Positions 10,888 to 22,620 of a stretch of DNA of 64,000 nt are shown here, piece after piece. Origin of the DNA: Hymenopellis radicata (taxonomy: Eukaryota; Basidiomycota; Agaricomycetes; Agaricales; Physalacriaceae); NCBI GenBank assembly GCA_015501595.1, contig JADNRX010000035.1, positions 124,001 to 188,000 on the forward strand, written 5' to 3'. Both the position numbers and the translations under genes were made by a program. The notes beneath the pieces were generated by a model. That model saw only the letters and a list, made by a program, of their open reading frames with translations, did not search any database and was not told the DNA's origin. The number at the start of each line of letters is the position of its first letter. Position 1 is the stretch's first letter.

Positions 10888-12489
10888 GGAGGGAGTCGAG
10901 TGATGGGCTTTTGTTTTCTATAGGTTATCCGCCGTGGATCCATGGGTGTATATCGTCAGAGTTTGAGCAGGCAATACATCAGGAGGAAGTTACAACAACG
11001 CAAGGGTTTATTGGTGCGTGGATTTAAGATTAGACAGGAAGGCGGGGTTCAAAGGACAGCGCCACGCTTGTCGAGGTACTGTAGAATTAACAGCTCTCAA
11101 GGGTGCTGAAAGTGTGTAGGTCAAATGCTACAACACAAAGAGAGAACGAACCATGTACACTGGAGTCGTCGGCGAAAGCCAGACAACGATTCGTCTACAG
11201 GGAAGGTAGGCAAGAATGGTGAAGAAAGAGAGTTTTTGACACCGTACCAGATGTACCAGATATGTCTGCAAAAACGTGTCGACGATCTTCGGTTGTCGTG
11301 TGGTGTCCAAAGCGCATGCTGCTCGACAAGTGCTGGGAAAAGATAGTCAGCAACGTTGGTGAAGAACACAGCAGCGAAGACGACAGATTACCAGAGTGTT
11401 CGGAGCAAGAGCACCGAGAGGCAGGAATACCTAAGTGAAAACCGGGTGGTGGTGGAGGAAAGAGGCCCACTCGTCATATCAACCTGAATGTCGTGTTCGT
11501 ATGTTGGTGAGGCGGACTGAGGAGGGATGACGTGAACGGCTTCTGTTTTCTATAGAATAAGAGCCATTTACTGACTCATCGGTTGAAGGAAACACGGCTA
11601 TGCATTGTAGACTGTTTATAAGACTATAATGATGGTAAGTAATACACACCGAGGCGAGGTTCGCACGAAGATCAGAAGTAAGCCTTGAAAGAGTCAGCCA
11701 ACTTGTCGGCGCAACAAGATGTTCGATGGGCATGGAAGCAGTAAGCCTGAAGTACACAATCAGTTCCATAAGAAAACCGACAAGATAAAAATACTCATCG
11801 TGTCGTGATGAGAACATCTCCATCGACGAGCTCATCGACAAGAGCATACTTACTCCTCCAGACATCGGAACGTGTAGGTCCAACTCAAAAGTATCCCGAC
11901 CTCTCGTCCACGTGCACGAGTCGCACCACGTCTGACGGCTCCAGCGAGCCTCGCCAGACCATCACAACAGCATCTCCCACATTCCTTCGACTACATCTCT
12001 TACCACATGTTCGTGCAAAGAAACAACATCGACGACGGCGTTCGTTCGAGGTAAAACAGCTCTTTAAGACGTCCGCTCCCGAAGCAAGGAGTCGTTCAGG
12101 CCAGGAGAGTCAAATTATCGCCGTCATGCTCCTCAGAGTGTCGTCACTTGATGACCCGGGACGGACATGGAATGCAAGCAGAACCGATGATAGTTTAGTA
12201 CGGCGTGATGCAGTCATATCAGTCGAGTTTGTTCTGTTGAACAAGAAAACAGTGTCGAGTTGACCGCGCATCCATGTATGAGCGTTCGTCGTGAGACGAG
12301 GCCACGATCATCGCCCTACAATACGAATATCAACATGCTGACTTGCTCGTCATACACGGAATACTCAAGGGAGAGCCTGAGGTGAGAGAGATATAGCACC
12401 CACGGGGACGGAACAGAGGCTAAAAAGGGTGCCATACCTAGTGCGTATTCCACAGGTTCGAAGCCCAGTGGGCATTGTAAGCGTCTCGT
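10888..12489. other. 3' flank of copy A, with a second partial copy of the gene end
   Basis: At about 11505-11560 the sequence GAGGCGGACTGAGGAGGGA followed by TTCTGTTTTCTATAGA repeats the end of copy A (about 10874-10925), so a fragment of another array unit sits here. Frames in the rest are short and unconvincing. Confidence 0.5.
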
Positions 12490-14260
12490 AGACATCGTCC
12501 CAAAACCAAAGTCAAAGTGTGGCGTCGATTAGCTTAACACGGGCGATATCCCAGCAGTGAGGGCTCGGCGGCGGAAGCGCCGCTACTCGCTGCATCTAAT
12601 AGGATACTATGGCACTGGGACAATGAATTAGTGCGGGAATTGAGGCAGAACGAACTAACACACCTAGTCAAGTTCGCCGCCTGAACGTCCCAATCCCTCC
12701 GTATATGCGAATGCTCCAAGATCCAGATTCCCATCTGCGGTGAGGATTCGCCGTCTGAATCAAAATTTCCAAAGATTTGATGGGTTAGGCCAGGGGAACT
12801 GCCAGTGAAAACAGGTCAGTATTGAGCGTGAGATTTACAGGAAAAAATTCAAACCTTTTTGCTAGAAGAAAAGCCGAGCCGGCGACGCCAGCACACGCTT
12901 TAGTCGTCGCGAAACGGGGTTTGCCCCAGATAAGGCGTTGTCCCTCTAGCTGTTTGAACATGGGAGGCGCAAAGCCTCCTTGACTAACGGAATGCGGCGA
13001 GCACAAGAAGGTGCTGAATACGAGGCAGGCCATACGCGTTTGATGGACGAGCAGGTCTGATCTAAGGACAACAAGTCAAAATGCAAACATCAAAATGAGG
13101 CAAAATAAGTACCTTTTCGTCTAGACGAAGAGCCGGTCCGGCGAGGACAGCTGCGACTATCCTACGTTAAATAGTTGGCGGCCATGACAGCGACGACGAT
13201 TTGCTAAGTGTTGAAGACCCGTGGTAGCGGTAGCGTATATACTACATCGAATTCGCCTACAGTTCCACTGGAGCGCCGAAGGAAGCAAAACGCACAAAGT
13301 TGCGGACGTATTCGAAGCCAATATAGCACCAAATAGTTGGAACATAGCACGAAAAAGTCGAGAGAAGACGCAGAATCCAAGCCTGGCTAGCGAGGTCGTC
13401 CACACTGCTATTTGAATCCCAGCTCCGTTCATCGCGATCCGACCGAGACAGTTGTCGCTCAGAGAGGCGTCGACGCGTCTTGCGTGAAAGGAATACACCT
13501 ACAAGATGGAGACAACGTGATGGTAAAAGGCAAACCATCAACTGCCGGATTTGATTGACTGATCGAAAACTTCTTCCTCCCGCCATCATGTCGCGCCGAG
13601 GTGTATCCTCAATTCTCAACCTTTGGGCGTCGGCTATTTTCAGGATTCGATGGTATCCGCTGGTCCTTGTGCGTCAGTCGTTCTGGGATGCTATCGAATA
13701 CGACAACACACCTACTTCGTCAATCCGCCCTCTTAGAAATCTGAACCCTGTTCTCGAAAAATTGACTGGCTCTCGCTCCTAAGCGCGTCCTCGCTTGGCG
13801 GGCATCTGGTGGCGACGTCCGCTACTTGTAGAACGAATCAGTTTGGAAAGTGGTGCTCACGCACCTTTATATCGTCTTCACCTTGGCGTCTTCTACGCTC
13901 TTGACATTCTAATCCTACGAATTGTGCGGGTAATACTCTCTGGACTGTCAGAATTCTAGTGCCAGTGAGCACCTTGTCCTGACTTTTCTTCTCCAACCGG
14001 CTCTCGACAAACCGAGCGCCTTTCGTGTCTTGCTCCTTGGAGGGTATCTACTGGCGGCTTCCGCTGGTTGTAGGAATAGTCAGCCGGAAGCGTTCAACGC
14101 GCATCTTCTTACTTTGAAACCTGGAGCTCAACGAATCGAGCTGGTGTCCCGGCCTGGTGCGTACTTCAACGCGGATATTGTGTCGAGCTTGAACGTAGAC
14201 ATTTTCAGCTGGGAATCGGGTTTCATAGAATCCTGATACAAAGCTGGGTCGAACTACATC
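12490..14260. repeat. Array spacer repeat X, copy after gene A
   Basis: Paralogous to 20880-22620. Shared landmarks are GTGGCGTCGATTAG, GATATCCCAGCAG, AAAGCCGAGCCGGCGA, TTCCTCCCGCCATCATG and the stretch ending near 14235. Short frames occur on both strands, but their peptides do not keep their frames between copies, so I treat the block as non-coding or decayed spacer. Confidence 0.65.
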
Positions 14261-14304
14261 ACGGGCGCGTGTATTCTTTCAGAACTTATCAGCAAAACTC
14301 AAAA

Positions 14305-15940
14305 AGTATGGGAGAAGTATGGGCAGTATGGGAGTATGGAGCACATCTCCCATACTCTCCCATACACTTTTAACCATACTCCCCCATACTTCAAGAATTT
14401 TCCCATACTTTATTATACTTTATTCTAGAAAATTTTCCTACTTCCAATAACCTCTCTTGTATGATTCCCATTGCAATTTTATGTGACCGGCACCACAGGT
14501 GAAAGGCACTGAAAGCAAGTTGGAATCGAGTTCGAGTCGACGACTTGCGACCGGGTAACCGGTTATGACACCGGTCCGAGGCACATGGTCCGTGCGGGAT
14601 CACGCAATCGTCCATGGTTGACTTTTTCTTCTTCTAAGTCCGTCGAGCTTGCTCTCTCCCCACCACCTCACTACCCCAATTTCAACTGCAAGCAACTCGT
14701 CAGTCATCCCGCTGATGATCGAGACACTGTGCTGTGACCCTCGGACTTCGTGCCGGCCCTCTCTGACCGCTTTTCGTCTTCGTTCTTCTCCTTTTTGCCG
14801 TGGACTCGCGACGCCGGCTTACCACAGCCGCCAGGACGACTTTTTCGCGTTCGGCTCTCTCCACGAGTAACGCGCTCGCGCTGGAATGGCCCCCGCGCTG
14901 TCTGGTTCATGCATCCAACGTGGAGTATTTGGGCTGGAAGGCGTCGCGGACGCCTTCCAGCCCCAAATGGTATGTGTCTTGTCATCTTTCATCTTGCTTT
15001 CGACTCGCATTTACTGCTTTCAGAGCTCTCACTACTTTCCGGCTCTCCCACCCGCAACTACGCCAACCCGGGATTTGCGACGACGGTATTCTGCTCTCTG
15101 ATGAGCGACGCCAACACGTAAGCCTCGCCCCATAGAGCTGCAATATTCCTGGAACGATGATGACGGTCTTGAAGAGCCTGGACGAGCCCCCGTACCATCT
15201 CCCACTATGCGAGCTGTGGTGCAAACTTCCCCATGGCCACAAGCGCAGCCAGCAGCGCGACCACCGATCACGACCACACCACCACCACACCTGCTCACAA
15301 CGACGACCGCCCGCAATAATGACTGCGCCCTTTAACGATGACCGTGCGACGACCGACGAGGACGCGGGAAGGAACACGCTGGCGACGGCGCTGATGATGA
15401 TGGTGATGCGCTTATTGACGGGAGGAGAACCAGGTGTTGTCGAAGCGTCCGTGTAACGGTGCGTATGACAGTGTTTTGTTTATTTCCTTCTCATCGCCTC
15501 TCCAAACAGCCCCTCGTCCATTACCCCCATCTCCTGACCTTCCCAATCCTCACCGACATCCGTTACCCCATCTGCTTTCTTTCTTCCGCACCCACTTTGT
15601 ATCCCTTCCCCCGTCGTCTATGACGATGGGGTGTGGGCGTACGAATGGCGTGTGTCGTGCACGTCGATGGCACCCGAGCAATTGCGCGGGCATCGTCGGC
15701 GGGCACGAAAAAGCCACATCTAGGCCCGCGGGTACCCAGGACCCGGCGGGTTCACAACTGACCCGTACGTAGGGGTACGGGTTGGTACCTGCCAGTATGG
15801 TGAGAGTATGGGACGGGGTATGGTGGAGGTATGGGATGAGTATGGTGGCAGTATGGTCCCATACTGGTTTAGACAGGTCCAGTATGGGACCATACTCGAG
15901 TATATGAGTATGGGAGGTATGGGACCGTACCTCCCATACA
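14305..15940. mobile_element. Non-autonomous element with AGTATGGG subterminal repeats
   Basis: The left end has AGTATGGGAG, AAGTATGGG and CAGTATGGGAG, followed by the inverse CCCATACT motifs. The right end (15790-15940) has many AGTATGG(G/T) copies and finishes CTCCCATAC, the inverse of the left terminus. The corresponding place in the B-C spacer (about 22610-23090) lacks these motifs. The interior carries the GGGCTGGAAGG hairpin and no transposase was recognised. Exact ends and target duplication are uncertain. Confidence 0.65.
14928..14967. repeat. Strong GGGCTGGAAGGCGTC hairpin
   Basis: TTTGGGCTGGAAGGCGTC and GACGCCTTCCAGCCCCAAA pair around a GCG loop with a single bulged C. The same palindrome in degenerate form lies at 6662-6695. 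Confidence 0.75.
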
Positions 15941-17000
15941 GTTGCAGGTTTGCTGATTTGAACAGGACTTTCGCTACACAAATCTAAGGTATAAAGAGCA
16001 GTGAGATTTCGTCTATATTGCACCGTTCGTTCCTTGACCATCACGCCGTCAGGTCAGTGCGCTATCAAGCCTCTCGTCCGGTACTACGAGCAACTTCTGG
16101 ACTGTGAGGCTTCCTGGTGGTCTGAGCGTGCTGGGATGAATATCGCGACCATAGCACGTTGGTATATGTACATCACACACCTCAGAAGTACTTAGGATTT
16201 AACGTCTGTACTACTTTTCCCAATCCATCAGACCTTCGGGAGGAGAAGCTATCGTTGAAAGTACCAATAACAACATTCAGCTTGCAATGAAATCCACCGG
16301 CACACTGCCCATACGTAGGCCCCGGGAAGCTCCCCTATACCTCCAGCGACCTCGAAGCCCTCAAAAGTCCAAGTTTTTGGCTGTCTTTGGGCGCAAAAAG
16401 TCCAAAAATCGCCGAGGTCAGTCACGTCACGTGGCCAATGTCACGTCCCTCCAAAAAATCGGATCCTGCCGAGGTACGGTCGGTTTTACCAAAGCAACGC
16501 CAAGTACTGGATTCGAACGTGCGCGTTATAGCCGTTCTTTGAAGCATCATGAAGGTGTCAAAGCCGCTGGACTATACATATGCACACCCTGGGGGTCTCC
16601 GGTACCATTCCCGCCTCTGAAAGGTCCAAATTTTCGCCGGACCTCAGCTCTAATTTCTCTCAAAAGTCCAAGTTTTCGCCGGGGTTTTGGTCAATTTTGA
16701 GCTCTCAAAAGTCCAAAAATCGCCGGAGGTATAGGGGAGCTTCCCGGGGCCTCCATACGTACTCAGCTCCACGTGGAAGTCCTGCTGATCCAAAGAGGAA
16801 ATAATCCCCACGCTCTTTTCCTCCATCATTCCAGTCATCTTTTTTCTTCCTCGTTAACGCGACAGACGCGACGGAGACGAGCAGAGAATTGCTATGGCTA
16901 TGAGGTGCGCTGCACTGTTCCTGACTTGACTGCCACTGACACCAGGCGTACAGCAAGATCCTCGCGTCGTCCAAGGCATTCCCACAAACTCCACGACACT
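15941..17000. repeat. Array spacer repeat Y, copy before gene B (split by a MITE)
   Basis: Homologous to about 23120-23700. Shared landmarks are GTGAGATTTCGTCT, TTGCACCGTTC, TTCAGCTTGCAA, CTCCACGTGGAAGT, AATAATCCCC(C)ACGCTCTT and GACTTGACTG. No conserved reading frame was seen. Confidence 0.6.
16318..16752. mobile_element. 435-bp MITE with 27-bp perfect terminal inverted repeats
   Basis: Terminal repeats at 16318-16344 and 16725-16751 are exact inverses beginning GGCCCCGGGAAGCTCC. The direct repeat CCATACGTA flanks the element (16309-16317 and 16753-16761), a 9-bp duplication close to the 8 bp of hAT elements. The B-C spacer (about 23425-23450) has a single uninterrupted stretch here, GCAACGTATAAACTCC, which is effectively an empty site. 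CAAAAGTCCAA repeats fill the interior. Confidence 0.85.
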
Positions 17001-18290
17001 TTCACCCGCCTTGAATCCACACCCAGCGTGTTCCTCCAACCGTCGTACGAGTCCGTCGAGCTTAGAAGAAGCAGCAGAGCCTCCAGCGCCTGGTGACGTG
17101 TTGTATGCCTGCATCACAGCCAGATCCAAGATCAGACCAGCGCCTGCAACCAGCTTGCGTTGGTCCCAGCGAGACGACGAACAGCCAGCGGACTCTGCAG
17201 GCGCTCTCCCGCTCACCATACTCCGGCACTCCCCCGCGCACCTCGCCCATCTCGCCTCACCGACATCGCGCTTGATGGTTAACCCGCCACTACCGATGGA
17301 TCCGCCGCTGCATCCCGCCGCGCCGCATTCCACACACCAGGACTCTCCCGCCCCGCGCTTCTACGATCTTAAACTTGCGGACGACGGCAGAGCCAGGAGC
17401 GCTAATTGTGACCCGAGCAACCCCCCGAGTCCCGGCCTCGAAGGCAGAGGCGGCTGAGCTGCATGGGTACGCTTAGGAAGCGGCGAAGCGGGGGGGTCGT
17501 GAACTGCCGACGACACCAGCAGTCGTAGTCAGTCTCGGGCTCGACGCATCGCATACGGCTCGTACCGCACCTTGACTCTTGCGCTTCGATGCTATCACGC
17601 GCGATCTCAAGGAGGGCGACGTAGCTGTACGCATTCGGCGGTTTACGAAACGTCGAACTCGCCTGCATCATCGTACGACGAACAAGTGTCCATTAGCGCA
17701 GTAGAAAACTTGCTGGACATGACTCTCTAAAACACATTCTTCCCGCCCTGCCATTCCCGACCCACCTCTACCCGTATCTTCGCACTCTTATAAATATCCT
17801 CCGTTCCACCTTGATAGTCCACTCCAAGCTGGACAATATCGCCGTCTCGCAACACACTCGCCCTACTCTCAGTATCCGCCGGGCTCAACCTGACGTGGTT
17901 GAGAAACGTCCCTCGTATCGCGCATAAAACACCCCCGGTACCTCATACCACACCTCCGCATGCGCGCGGGCGGGCTAGTAGGAATGCGTTGAAGAATTTG
18001 AAGAGTCTAGCTCCTGTACAGGTTGAAGACCATGAGCGACACGCAGACCAACGTTGAGGGTGAAGGTTCGGCAGCTCGGCGTCGCAGCAGGACGGAGGTT
18101 GATCTAGAATGGATATGGGACGAGGAGGCAGAGGCGGACGTGGAGGAGCAGGCGATGGACGTCGAGGCGCCTGTAGGTGGCCTTACGCTTATCACGCAAC
18201 CGGAATCGGCGTCTGGTTCGGAGGAGGCGATGGACGTGGGCGATGAGGAGAGGAACGAGAGGGGAGGTCAAGCTGGGCCGTACCGATATT
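17001..18290 (+). pseudogene. Decayed Dma1-like FHA-RING ubiquitin ligase gene upstream of copy B
   Basis: On the plus strand, 17520-17660 carries the start of an FHA domain of the Dma1 type, best read in the parallel copy at 30.25 kb. The second half of the same domain reads on the minus strand at about 17940-17715: GTFLNHVRLSPADTESRAS, then LRDGDIVQLGVDYQGGTEDI. The domain is thus internally inverted. The RING part is missing. A plus-strand NALKNLKSLAPVQV segment and an acidic tail (18050-18290, VDLEWIWDEEAEADVEEQ) follow. A 148-residue proline-rich frame at 17011-17457 may be remnant N-terminal sequence. Not functional as read. Confidence 0.6.
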
Positions 18291-18808
18291 CTAGCATACG
18301 GTCTATCCGTTTTTCTTTTGTTGCTTTCATTCTTGGATGGAGTCCGTTCTACGAGACTACACTATAATATTGGGCGTTTGTTTTGCTTGTCATTAGTTTT
18401 GATTTCATCACTGATGTATGACTGCGTAGTTTGCGGAGGACAACTGACGCCTCGTTTGTTGGGCAACCGTTTCTTCAGCGAGGTTGTATGACCAGTGTAC
18501 CGCTGTCCAATTTCTTTTTGACAAGGCGTCTCTGCGTAAGGTGCAGCGCTATAGCGCGCCCATAAAACAAAGGTAGTCCGCTGATAACGCAATGTCAGCA
18601 ACGCTGTTTATGGATTCAATTGGGTCGCTTCTACGGGCCATTACGAAGGCTGAGTTCTGCTGTCCCGGAGTGCTGCACACTCCGACTTCGTTTGCACGGG
18701 ATGCCGTCATATACAGCAACGTCAATGAATCCTATGCCGGTCCGAGCACAGGATCATTAACGTGTGTGTAGCATCAACAGCATTCCTTTGCTGCGTCTTA
18801 CCCTCATC
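18291..18808. repeat. Conserved 5' flank of copy B
   Basis: TTGGATGGAGTC(C/T)(G/A)TTCTACGAG, also found at 5625-5645, is followed by a TGTTTATGGATTCAATTGGGTCGCTTCT-type block shared with the flanks of A, C, D, E and F. It then ends in CAGCA(A)CGTCAATGAATCCT just before the gene. The promoter is presumably here, but no defined site can be assigned. Confidence 0.55.
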
Positions 18809-20413
18809 ATGCCCGCCACTGCCCACGACAGCTCCTCCACGGATGACCACTCTACGATGCAGGACGTATCTGACGACGACTTCCCTGATGAAGATGCCGA
18901 TTCCGACTACCAGAGTTGCGCGTCCTACATTTCGGATGAAGATGAGGCGCGCACGGCGGAGGATTGTGTGGATGGGGAGCTTGAGATTCTTGCCTACATG
19001 GGTGATGGTAAATGGGAGCCTATTCAAGTAAGGTATGTCACCGGCATTTGCGTCATGGTATGAACCTCTCACAGTGATGATTAGCGACGTGCAAGATCGT
19101 GTCGGGGCTTCGATGACACGCACAGAATGGATTTCGGAAATTGAGCTTGACCAACGGTTTGATGCACTGATGGACAGCCAAGAGAGGTGCCTGGATGCAA
19201 CAGCTGTACTTGCCGAGACTGTAGGTGGACCTGCAAGAGTGTGGTGGTATCAGATACTTACAGACCAGGAAAGGCGTGACTCGGTGAGTATATATCACAT
19301 TAGGTTGCTTATGTAGTCTGATTTGTAGAGGGCCAACTATTTCTTCGAACTTCAGGCCTTGCTCAATCTCATCATGTCCAGCAAAGGAGCCTGGTCCTAT
19401 ACCTATTGGTGGCAATTCCACATACTCTGCATGCCCACTCGAGGAATATGCCACTACTCCTTGACCTCCAGCTGCTTTGAGGGAAGGATGCTGCTTGATT
19501 ATGCACTGGACAGACCTTCGAAGGATTTTGCGGACGTCATGCGGATTACCCTCCCGTACTTTCGGGAGATGAATGCTCGCATCGATGCACTGTCCAAGCT
19601 TTGGAATGTGGGCTACTCCTCTGGTTCCTCTGATTCAGCATCGATTTTTGGTCCAACAAATATGGCGAACATCGTCACATGCCTCGACATCGCGGAGAGT
19701 GTTGCGAAATTGGTCCCAGTGTTTGGAGCTGTGCTTGAAGGCGCGTGTGGAATCCTGCGGAAGACGGTCCAAGCTGCAGAGGTGAGGACTGTTCTGTAGC
19801 GCGCACGGTGGTGTCCAACTAATTCCTTACTAGAACGCTCGAAGCGCGGCAACGAATGCCGGGCTCTCGCAGAGCACACAGCCTCCATCACACTTGCCAT
19901 CTTTAACGAGATTGGACCCGCGTCTACACTCAGTGGTGCTGATATTAACAGACTTTGTGAGCTTCGCGAGTACGTCGACACATCTCGTACGTGATTCGAT
20001 GCTGACTAGCTTCACTCACAGAACCATTACGATCGTGGATTCCAGAGTCCAGAGTCTCTCGAAGCTCGGGCGGCTGAGGTACTTGACCTCACGCGGACGA
20101 ATCACTGCCGAGGTTATGGAGCTCCGTTCCCGAGTGGACAATGCACGTATCGCATTCAATGTGTGCTCGTTACATCTCTGATCCTTACCGCTGCTAAGAA
20201 GGTTAATAGATTCGAAGTGATATCTCAACAATGCGATTACTAACCGACCTGAAGGTCATGCAGACACGTCTTGCCTCACGTGTTGAGGATATCTACGAGG
20301 GCCAAAAGGCTACACACAACATGCTGCAGACGCTTCTGGTCGATACTCGCACAGTATTGATGCAGGTTCGAGGACGTAGAACCGGAGACGCGTATGTCGA
20401 TGAGGCAGATTGA
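18809..20413 (+). pseudogene. Array copy B: four-helix-bundle family gene, 1-nt frameshift in exon 4
   Basis: Exons: 18809-19032, 19085-19283, 19329-19781, 19834-19969, 20022-20160 and 20210-20413. Exons 1-3 are open, including FADVMRITLPYFREMNARID and LDIAESVAKLVPVFGAVLEG. Exon 4 is 136 nt, whereas it is 137 nt in A, C, D, E and F. The missing base near 19845-19850 throws the conserved ALAEHTASITLAIFNEIGPA segment out of frame. The last intron has shrunk to 27 nt between the exon 6 and exon 7 sequences and is probably simply translated, ending VRGRRTGDAYVDEAD. Intron 3 uses a GT donor, as in A. A different 3' splice site could in principle rescue the frame. Confidence 0.75.
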
Positions 20414-20879
20414 GGAGAGGGGAGTGAAGGACTCTGGTTTTCTATAGACTGATCCGAGTCGCCGTCGATCCACTGGGTTGTAGTGTAAGGGTTTAAGCAA
20501 TACGACATCAACATTTCCTCGTTCGAGAAGATACCTCAACACGGGTGTCTACTACCGGTGCATGGAGTTGAGCGGAAACGAAGATATAAGATACCCGCTG
20601 TCATGGAGCTCCCGACTTGATCCCACGACGTCTTGAAGAAGGGTGTTAGTACGACTCAAAGCCGCCAACCTTCAGAAACTCACCAACACCCCAGAAGACA
20701 AGCAAGGCTGCTCATATTTCATACCGACCTTGAGCGGAACCGAAGCCATCCAGATATGGGCCAGTATAAGTAGGGCCCATATACCGTCCTCACGCCTTCC
20801 CGCTACTCATCCCGTATGAGGCCATGCGCCCAAAGTGTCGGAGTAAGACAAGCGCACATTGTCAGTGTCAGTGTCGAGG
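20414..20879. other. 3' flank of copy B
   Basis: Starts with the shared TTTTCTATAG block and a TTTAAGCAATACGACATCAAC stretch seen after C, D, E, F and G. No gene recognised. Confidence 0.5.
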
Positions 20880-22620
20880 TACTTCGAAACCCAAGTCGAA
20901 GTGTGGCGTCGATTAGGGTAACGATGGCGATATCCCAGCAGCAAGGGCTCGCGGGACGAACACAGCGGCGCCAACACTACTGTTCAGTTCGTTGAAGCAA
21001 TCACATCACGCTGGCGTAACGAATCAGCGTGAAAATTCAGCCAGAACGAACACACCTAGCTAGCGTAAGTCCGCCGCGTGTGCGCCCCAATCCGTCCGTA
21101 AACGCGAATGCTCCAAAATCCAGATCCCCATCAGCGGTGATGATTTAACGTCTGAATCAGATTCACCCAAGATTCGATGGTGGTAAGACGGAGGAACTGC
21201 CAATAGAAACAGGTCAGCATTGAGCGTAAAATTTAAAGCGTAAATTCGAACCTTTTGGCTAGAAGAAAAGCCGAGCCGGCGAGGCCGCCACGCCATAGTC
21301 GTCGTAAAACGGGGGTGTGCCCCAGAAAAGGGCTTGTTCCGCTCGTCGTTTGAAAATGGGAGGTCGCAGCGAAGCCGCCTCGACTAATGGCGGTGAGCAC
21401 AAGAATGGTGCGGAATACGAGACAGGCCATACAATTTGATGGACGAACAGGTCTGATCTAACGACAGCCTACAGGTCAGAATTCGAACATCAAAATGAGG
21501 CAAAATAAGCACCTTTTCGCCTGGATGAAAATCTGGTCCGGCAAAGACAGCCACGCCTGTCTGCGGTAAATACTCGGTGTCCATCACGACGACGACGATT
21601 TCCTGAGTGCAGAGTGGTTGTAGCAAAGCCACCGCGGTCCATCGGTTTTCAAGAGGGCCGAATGAAAAAACGCCCAGAGTTGCGGATGTATTGGAAGCCA
21701 ATCTAGCACCGAATGAATCTAAAATAATGCGAAAAACTTAAACTTAAAGTCGAGAAAAGATGCACCGTTTATGCAGAATCCAAGCAGGCCCGGCGCGCCG
21801 CTGTACAGTCGACGCGTCGTGCGTGAAAGGAATACACCAGAGAACGTGATGGTAAAAGGCCTGCCGGATTCGGTTGACTCGGACTGATCGAAGACCTCTG
21901 CCTCCCGCCATCATGGAGTCGCGTCGAGGCGTATCCTCAATTCACAACCTTTGGGCGTCGGCTCTTTTCAATATTCGCTGGGATTTGCTGGTCCTCGTCC
22001 GTCAGTCCTTCTGGAGTTATACCGAGTACAGCAACATACCTGGGAACACCTACTTCGTCAACTCTCCCTCTTGGAAATCTGAACCCTGTTCTCGAGAAAT
22101 TGAGCGGCTCTCGCTCCTAACCGCGTCTTCGCTTGACGGGCACCTGGTGACGACGCCCGCTACTTGCAGAACGAATCAGTTTTGAAAGTGGTGCTGGCGT
22201 TGACCACGCACCTTTATATCGTCTGTACCTTGGCGTCTTCTACGCTCTTGACATTCGGACGCCGGATCTAGACGAAATGCGCGGGTAATACTCTCTGGAC
22301 TGTCAGAATTCTAGAGAGCACCTTGTCCCGACTTTTCTTCTCCAACCGGCTCACGACAAATCAAGCGCCTTTCGTGGTATCTACTGGCGGCTTTCGCTGG
22401 TTGTAGGAATAGTCAGCCGGAAGCGTTCAAAGCGCATCGTCTTACTTTTGAACCCGGAGCTCGACGAATCGAGTTGGTGTCCCGTCCTGGTGCGAACTTG
22501 CACAAGGATATTGTGTGAAGACGATTTGGTTATCTGAGTTCTTCGCTCCCGACATATTAGCCCTGGAATCACGAAGACCGTATGGAGTTTCAGCCACGAG
22601 CTAGGATACAAAATTGGAGA
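20880..22620. repeat. Array spacer repeat X, copy after gene B
   Basis: Homologous to 12490-14260 along most of its length, with many indels. ATGGAGTCGCGTCGAGG replaces ATGTCGCGCCGAGG of the other copy, and the frames that follow diverge, so no conserved protein is supported. Confidence 0.65.

Noticed and set aside
14300..14420. CRISPR-like array in the CCCATACT repeats
   Set aside because: Repeat units are 8-10 bp without regular spacers, in both orientations, in a eukaryotic genome; they are transposon subterminal repeats.
20339..20365. 27-nt last intron in copy B
   Set aside because: Too short for splicing; it keeps frame, so it is more simply translated.
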